From NCBI RefSeq assembly GCF_008868175.1, contig NZ_WBKT01000048.1, positions 1 through 37,706 on the forward strand: a stretch of DNA of 37,706 nt. The letters run 5' to 3'. This DNA comes from Micromonospora sp. AMSO31t. Lineage in GTDB: Bacteria; Actinomycetota; Actinomycetes; Mycobacteriales; Micromonosporaceae. Positions 33,336 through 37,706 of the stretch are shown here, piece by piece. The position numbers were made by a program, and so were the translations under genes. The stretch's first letter is position 1, and the number at the start of each line of letters is the position of its first letter. The notes below the pieces were generated by a model. That model worked only from the letters and a program-made list of their open reading frames with translations. It was not told where the DNA came from and did no database searches.

Positions 33336-34625
33336 ATGAACCCAGGCTCTGGTGTGCGGTCGTGGGCGGGCTCGGTCGGCCGGTTGCTGAGACAGCCGGT
33401 GCTGCGCCGGATCCTGCCCGGAATGCTGGTCTCCTCCCTCGGCGACGGCATGAGCATGGTCGCGGTGGCGTGGCTCGCCGTCCAGATCGCGCCGCCCGAC
33501 CAGGCCGGTGTCTGGACCGGTCTGGCGGTGGCCGCGTACGCGCTGCCGGCCCCGATCGGCGCGGCCGTGCTCGCCCGCCTGGTCCGTCGGATGCGCGCCG
33601 CGCACCTGGTGGCGGCGGACGCCTCGGTGCGGGCCGTGGCGCTCGGCGCGGTCGCGGTCCTGGCGTTGGCGGGCCTACTGGAGCCGGTGGCGTACGTGGC
33701 GTTGCTGGCGGTGTCCTCGCTGCTGCACGCGTGGGGGAACGCCGGCGCGTACACGCTCGTCGCGGAGGTGCTGCCGGAGGAGGAGGACCGGCTGACCGGC
33801 AACGCGTTGCTGTCCACGTTCGCGCAGGCCGCCTTCGTGGTCGGCCCGGCCCTGGCCGGCGGGCTGACCGCGCTGGTCGGCCCGGGCTGGGTGATCGGGG
33901 TCGACGCGCTGAGCTTCGCGGTGCTGGCCGTGGCCGGCTGGACGGTCCCGGCCCCGCGGGCCGCCGCCGTCGAGGTGGCGCCGGCCGAGCCGGCGGCGGG
34001 CGGCTGGCGCACCATCGCGGACCGGCCACGCCTGCTCGGGCTGATCGCGGTCACCTGCGCGTTCTTCTTCCTCTACGGCCCGGTCGAGGTGGCCCTGCCG
34101 GTCCACGTGGCCCACGGGTTGCACGGCTCGCCGGGCCTGCTGGGTCTCTACTGGACGGTGTTCGGCGTCGGGGCGACGGTGGGCGCGCTCGGGGCGGCGC
34201 TACTGCGGCACCGCCGGCCCTGGCCGGTCGTGGTCGGCATCATCGTCGGCTGGGGCGCGGCCCTGCTCCCCCTCGGGCTCACCGACGCCGTCGTGCCCGG
34301 GCTGGTGGGGCTCACCCTCGGCGGCCTGGTCTACGGCCCGTTCACCGCCATCTCCACGGCGCTGTTCCAGCGGGACACCCCACCGGCGGCCCTGAGCCGG
34401 GTGCTCGCCGCCCGCACCGCGCTGACCACTCCCGCGACCGCGCTGGGCACGCTGCTGGGCGGCCCGGTCGTGGCGGCGGTCGGGGGCCGGCACACCCTGC
34501 TCATCTCCGCGGTGCTCACCATCGCGCTGGGCGCCGGCGCCGCCGCCGTCCTGCGGCTCGCCCGCTTCGGCCGGCGGCCGGCACGGACGAGGAACGGCAG
34601 GCGCACCTCTACGATGCGAGCGTGA
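33336..34625 (+). CDS. MFS transporter
   Basis: A 429-residue membrane transporter with about 12 hydrophobic helices. ATG 33336 (MNPGSGVRSWAGS) has GGAG 8 nt upstream; an upstream in-frame GTG at 33312 lacks one. The MFS pattern appears as ILPGMLVSSLGDGMSMVAVAW in helix 1, a basic LARLVRRMRAAHL loop after helix 2, and WVIGVDALSF at helix 6. It resembles actinobacterial drug/metabolite exporters of the enterobactin-exporter-like group; the substrate is unknown. It is divergent from a LuxR-type ATPase regulator and its last codons overlap the GH67-like gene (GTGA), suggesting co-translation. Confidence 0.9.
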   Translation: MNPGSGVRSWAGSVGRLLRQPVLRRILPGMLVSSLGDGMSMVAVAWLAVQIAPPDQAGVWTGLAVAAYALPAPIGAAVLARLVRRMRAAHLVAADASVRAVALGAVAVLALAGLLEPVAYVALLAVSSLLHAWGNAGAYTLVAEVLPEEEDRLTGNALLSTFAQAAFVVGPALAGGLTALVGPGWVIGVDALSFAVLAVAGWTVPAPRAAAVEVAPAEPAAGGWRTIADRPRLLGLIAVTCAFFFLYGPVEVALPVHVAHGLHGSPGLLGLYWTVFGVGATVGALGAALLRHRRPWPVVVGIIVGWGAALLPLGLTDAVVPGLVGLTLGGLVYGPFTAISTALFQRDTPPAALSRVLAARTALTTPATALGTLLGGPVVAAVGGRHTLLISAVLTIALGAGAAAVLRLARFGRRPARTRNGRRTSTMRA

Positions 34626-37600
34626 TTCACGTCACTCCGGCCCGGAGGCCGTACCCACTCCTCGCCGCCGCGATCGTCCTGCTGCTGCTCGGCGCGGGCG
34701 TGGCCGGGGGCGTCGACGACGCGCTCGGGCTGAGCCACGCCCCCGCGGCCGTGCCGCACGAGGACGTGGCCGCCGCACCGCGGCGGGACGCCGCACCGGC
34801 ACCGCCGCTGGTGTCCGTGGTCGTGCCCGACGAGCCGCGCACCCGCAGGGCCGGGGCGGCGGTCGCTGACGCCCTCGCCGCGCGCGGCCTGCCCCGCCCG
34901 GCCGTCACCGCGGCCCCGCCGGCGCCGGCGGGCACCACGACCCCGGCGAGCCCGACCGCGCCGGAGCTGTCGGCGGTGACCCGGCTGCGGGCGGCCGTCC
35001 TCCCCGCGCCAAGCGGGGCGCCGGAGTCCTACCGGCTCGGCGTCCGCGGGACCGAACTGGCCGTCGACGGGACCGACGTGGCCGGCGCCGCGGCCGGGCT
35101 GTACCGGCTCGCCGACCGGATCCGCTCCGGCGCCGAGGCGCTGCCCGCCGCCGACGCGGGCCGGCTGGTCACGCCCCGGCTCGGCCTGCGGCTCACCGAC
35201 GCCGGCTCGGTGGGCCGCGAACCGGACCCGGCCGCCTTCGCCGCCGGCGACGACTACCGCCTGAACACCGACGTGGTCGGGCCGGCGCTCCTGCCGCGGG
35301 CGCCGTGGGTGGACGCCGGGGCGGTGGCCCGCATCGGCGCGCAGTTCCGGCAGTTCGTCGACCACTCGGTGGCACAGGGCTACAACGCCGTCGTCGTGCC
35401 GGGCTTCCTGGAGTACGTCACCTTCGCGAAGGTCGGCGACGGGCACGCCGTGTACCCGCCGGGCGACACCCACGTCGACCGCGCGAGGGCCATGGTCGCG
35501 GCGTTCGGCCCGGTCTTCGGGTACGCCGAGGAGATGGGCGTGAAGGTCTTCCTGCTCACCGACATGCTCGCCGTGTCGCCCCCGCTGGAGGCGTACCTGA
35601 CGCGGACCGTCGGCGGGCTCGACGTGGCCGATCCCCGGCTCTGGGCCGTCTACCAGGCCGGGCTGGCCGAACTGTTCGAGAGCATGCCCTTCGTCGACGG
35701 GCTGATGGTCCGCGTCGGCGAGGGCGGCGAGGTGTACGCCCAGGACGGCTGGGACTACGCCTCGAAGCTCGCCGTCACCACGGAGGCGTCGGTGCGCGCG
35801 ATGCTGCGCGCGCTGCTGGACACCGCGGGGAGGGCCGGCCGGGAGGTCATCTTCCGGACCTGGACGGTCGGCGTGGGCGCCGTCGGCGACCTGCACACCA
35901 ACCCGGAGTCGTACGCGCGGGTGCTGGGCGGGATCGACGACGAGCACCTGATCGTGTCCACCAAGTACACCCTCGGCGACTTCTACAGCCACCTGCCGCT
36001 GAACACCACCCTGCTGGCCGGTGGGCACCGCCGCATCGTGGAGTTCCAGGCCCGGCGCGAGTTCGAGGGGTTCGGCGCGCTGCCCAACGACCTCGGCCCG
36101 CTGCACCGCCAGGCGCTGCGGGCCTTTCTCGCCGCCAACCCGAGGGTCGAGGGCGTCTGGAACTGGACCCAGGACGGCGGCCCGCTGCGCGCCGGACCGA
36201 TGTCGCTCTACCTGCGCACCGGGTTCTGGCAGCTCTACGACCTCAACACGTACGCCGTGGCGCGGCTGGCCTGGGATCCGGACACCGATCCGGCGCAGGT
36301 CACGGCGGACTGGGCGTACCGCACGTTCTCCGCCGACCCGGACACCGTCGCCGCGATCGGGCAGGCCATGGCGCTGTCCCGCGCGGCGATCACCAGCGGC
36401 CTCTACCTCGGCCCGTACGCCGACCGGTCGGTGCGGGCGCTCGGGCTGGAGCCGCCGCCCATGATGTGGATCTTCGAGTGGGACATCCTGACCGGCGACT
36501 CCGCCGCGCTGGACAGCATCTACGCGGTCACCGGCGGCCGCGTCGAGGAGGCGATCGACGAGGGCGCGCGGGCGGTCGCCCTGGCCCGGCGCATGCGGGA
36601 CCTGGTGACCGCCACCGACCCGGCGACCTGGCGGGACGCGGCGCTGCGCGAGCACTTCACCGGCACGCTCGACTACCAGGTGAACCTGTTCGAGGCGCTG
36701 GCCGCCTACCGGGGCATGGTGCTGCGGCACGCGCAGTGGCTGGACACCGGCTCCGCGGCCGCGTACGACGGCTGGCGGGCGGCCGGAAGGGCGTACCGGG
36801 AGGCGCGGGACGCGCACCGGCAGCGCTACGGCGGCGACCTGGACCTGCCCGCGTACCACTTCACGGCCGCCGACCTCGGCGCGGAGCGAGCGGACCGGGA
36901 CCCGGCCATGGCCTGGGCGGCCCGGGCCCTGCTCGCGCTCGTCCTGGTGGTGGTGCTGCTCGGCCTGCGCGGTCGGGGGTTCGGCTCCGCCGCCGCGCGC
37001 GGGCTGCTGCGGGGCGCGGTCCGGCCGTGGCGGGTGGCCGCGCTGCCGGCGCCCCGCTCCCGGGCGGACCGGGTTCTCGTGTGGCTGGTCCCGGCCGTGG
37101 TCCTGGTGGCGAGCCGGCTCGTGCTCACCTGGTTCGCGGCCCCCGCGCACCTGCTGGTCAGCCTCGGCGGGTGGGCGCTGTTCGCCCTCGTCGTCCGCCT
37201 CGCCGTCGGCCGGCGGGACCCGTTCCACCTGTGGGCCGTGGTCGGCGGCGTCGCGCTGCTGCGCAGCGTGCTGCTCCTGGCGGCGCTCGCCGGGCGCGGG
37301 CCGGGCGGCTACTGGTTCGCGTTCTGGACGGCGCCGGTCCTGCGCGCCGCCTACCTCACGGTCGCGTTCGCCGCGTTCGGGTGGCTGTTCGTGGCCACCG
37401 CCGTCGTGCTCCGCGACCGGTACGCCGTGCGGCGGCGCCGCGCCGTCGGGCTCACCCTGACCGCGGCGGGCGTCCCGCTCGGCGTGCTGGCCGGTCTGGT
37501 CGCGGTGATCGGCCTGGAGCGTGCGCTGACGGTGTGGAACGACCAGATGGCGCTGCTGCCCTGGGGCCTGTCGCGCATCCTCGGCATCACGGTCCACCTG

Positions 37601-37706
37601 GGCATTCCCGTCGACCTCCCGGGGTACGCCGCCGTCGCCGGAGCGGCCCTGGCCGGCGTCGGCCTGCTGCTGTCCGCCGGGCGGGAGGGCGGCCGGCCGG
37701 ACCGCC
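34622..37706 (+). CDS. GH67-like glycosidase fused to a multi-pass membrane domain (3' end outside window)
   Basis: An open frame of 1028 codons that runs off the right edge. GTG 34622 overlaps the MFS stop as GTGA; no good Shine-Dalgarno sequence is seen, so expression may depend on coupling. Residues about 10-30 are a signal anchor. Residues about 60-180 resemble the N-terminal domain seen before alpha-glucuronidase-type barrels (YRLGVRGTELAVDG, AAGLYRLADRIRSG). Residues about 185-560 look like a GH67/GH115-type barrel: GLMVRVGEGGEVYAQ with Glu367/Glu370, IFRTWTVGVG, TKYTLGDFYSHLP, IVEFQARREFEGFGALP and GVWNWTQDGGP. After a helical region, at least six membrane helices follow from about residue 765. 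The glycosidase call is moderate; the membrane fusion is clear. Confidence 0.65.
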   Translation, partial: MIHVTPARRPYPLLAAAIVLLLLGAGVAGGVDDALGLSHAPAAVPHEDVAAAPRRDAAPAPPLVSVVVPDEPRTRRAGAAVADALAARGLPRPAVTAAPPAPAGTTTPASPTAPELSAVTRLRAAVLPAPSGAPESYRLGVRGTELAVDGTDVAGAAAGLYRLADRIRSGAEALPAADAGRLVTPRLGLRLTDAGSVGREPDPAAFAAGDDYRLNTDVVGPALLPRAPWVDAGAVARIGAQFRQFVDHSVAQGYNAVVVPGFLEYVTFAKVGDGHAVYPPGDTHVDRARAMVAAFGPVFGYAEEMGVKVFLLTDMLAVSPPLEAYLTRTVGGLDVADPRLWAVYQAGLAELFESMPFVDGLMVRVGEGGEVYAQDGWDYASKLAVTTEASVRAMLRALLDTAGRAGREVIFRTWTVGVGAVGDLHTNPESYARVLGGIDDEHLIVSTKYTLGDFYSHLPLNTTLLAGGHRRIVEFQARREFEGFGALPNDLGPLHRQALRAFLAANPRVEGVWNWTQDGGPLRAGPMSLYLRTGFWQLYDLNTYAVARLAWDPDTDPAQVTADWAYRTFSADPDTVAAIGQAMALSRAAITSGLYLGPYADRSVRALGLEPPPMMWIFEWDILTGDSAALDSIYAVTGGRVEEAIDEGARAVALARRMRDLVTATDPATWRDAALREHFTGTLDYQVNLFEALAAYRGMVLRHAQWLDTGSAAAYDGWRAAGRAYREARDAHRQRYGGDLDLPAYHFTAADLGAERADRDPAMAWAARALLALVLVVVLLGLRGRGFGSAAARGLLRGAVRPWRVAALPAPRSRADRVLVWLVPAVVLVASRLVLTWFAAPAHLLVSLGGWALFALVVRLAVGRRDPFHLWAVVGGVALLRSVLLLAALAGRGPGGYWFAFWTAPVLRAAYLTVAFAAFGWLFVATAVVLRDRYAVRRRRAVGLTLTAAGVPLGVLAGLVAVIGLERALTVWNDQMALLPWGLSRILGITVHLGIPVDLPGYAAVAGAALAGVGLLLSAGREGGRPDR

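Noticed and set aside
34331..37597. A very long open frame (1088 codons) on the minus strand
   Set aside because: It is antisense to the GH67-like gene and in part the MFS gene, is rich in His/Arg/Gln/Gly without domains, and is the expected by-product of codon bias in GC-rich DNA.

Overview
The window is chromosomal DNA from a high-GC actinomycete. Third codon positions are almost all G/C, GTG starts are frequent, and starts often overlap the preceding stop as ATGA or GTGA. The gene content suggests Micromonosporaceae: a golvesin-tailed amidase, a YbaB/EspC/WXG100 toxin cassette, a DUF5872 protein, many VOC and SRPBCC proteins, and an AfsR-like ATPase. Genus assignment (Micromonospora or a relative) is inference. 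No rRNA, tRNA, CRISPR array or insertion sequence was seen. No gene-free stretch exceeds 300 bases; the longest is 10398-10666, and it is packed with regulatory sequence.

Layout, left to right. 1-5919: the end of a TPR gene; a small Cys-containing protein and a membrane protein on the minus strand (GTGA overlap); and, divergent from them, a 1255-residue TPR-CHAT protease. This looks like a conflict or suicide module. 5920-8744: a minus-strand acyl-CoA dehydrogenase / acyl-CoA ligase operon with a possible 23-codon coupling ORF between them. Its promoter looks leaderless and is covered by a perfect 8-bp inverted repeat. 8760-10509: an ABC-F ATPase behind a 9-residue leader peptide and mutually exclusive hairpins, the layout of an antibiotic-sensing attenuator. 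10583-13067: a secreted GH18 chitinase with promoter and terminator, then a META-like lipoprotein. 13111-15443: a DUF5872 protein, a CGNR-type regulator, and a divergent LacI-family regulator with shared operator-like repeats between the last two. 15502-18600: a five-gene polymorphic-toxin cassette (YbaB-like, EspC-like, WXG100-like, putative PD-(D/E)XK nuclease toxin, candidate immunity protein).

18590-23580: a DUF1444-like protein, a VOC protein, a 57-residue exported or membrane peptide overlapping a signal-less peptidoglycan amidase, an FMN/Fe-S glutamate-synthase-like enzyme, and a second VOC protein. 23774-27607: a membrane-bound alpha/beta hydrolase, then a WYL regulator divergent from a VOC protein. 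27630-30403: a minus-strand series of RibD-type reductase, FMN reductase, and an SRPBCC-ArsR-SRPBCC operon with two palindromic operators around its promoter. 30412-37706: a LuxR-type regulator with a STAND ATPase, divergent from an MFS exporter. The exporter overlaps (GTGA) a very long gene for a GH67-like ectodomain fused to a multi-pass membrane domain; this gene runs off the right edge.

The best candidates for undescribed biology are the toxin cassette, the CHAT module, the ABC-F attenuator, the peptide/amidase pair and the GH67-like membrane protein. All functional calls come from reading motifs by eye; no database search was run.
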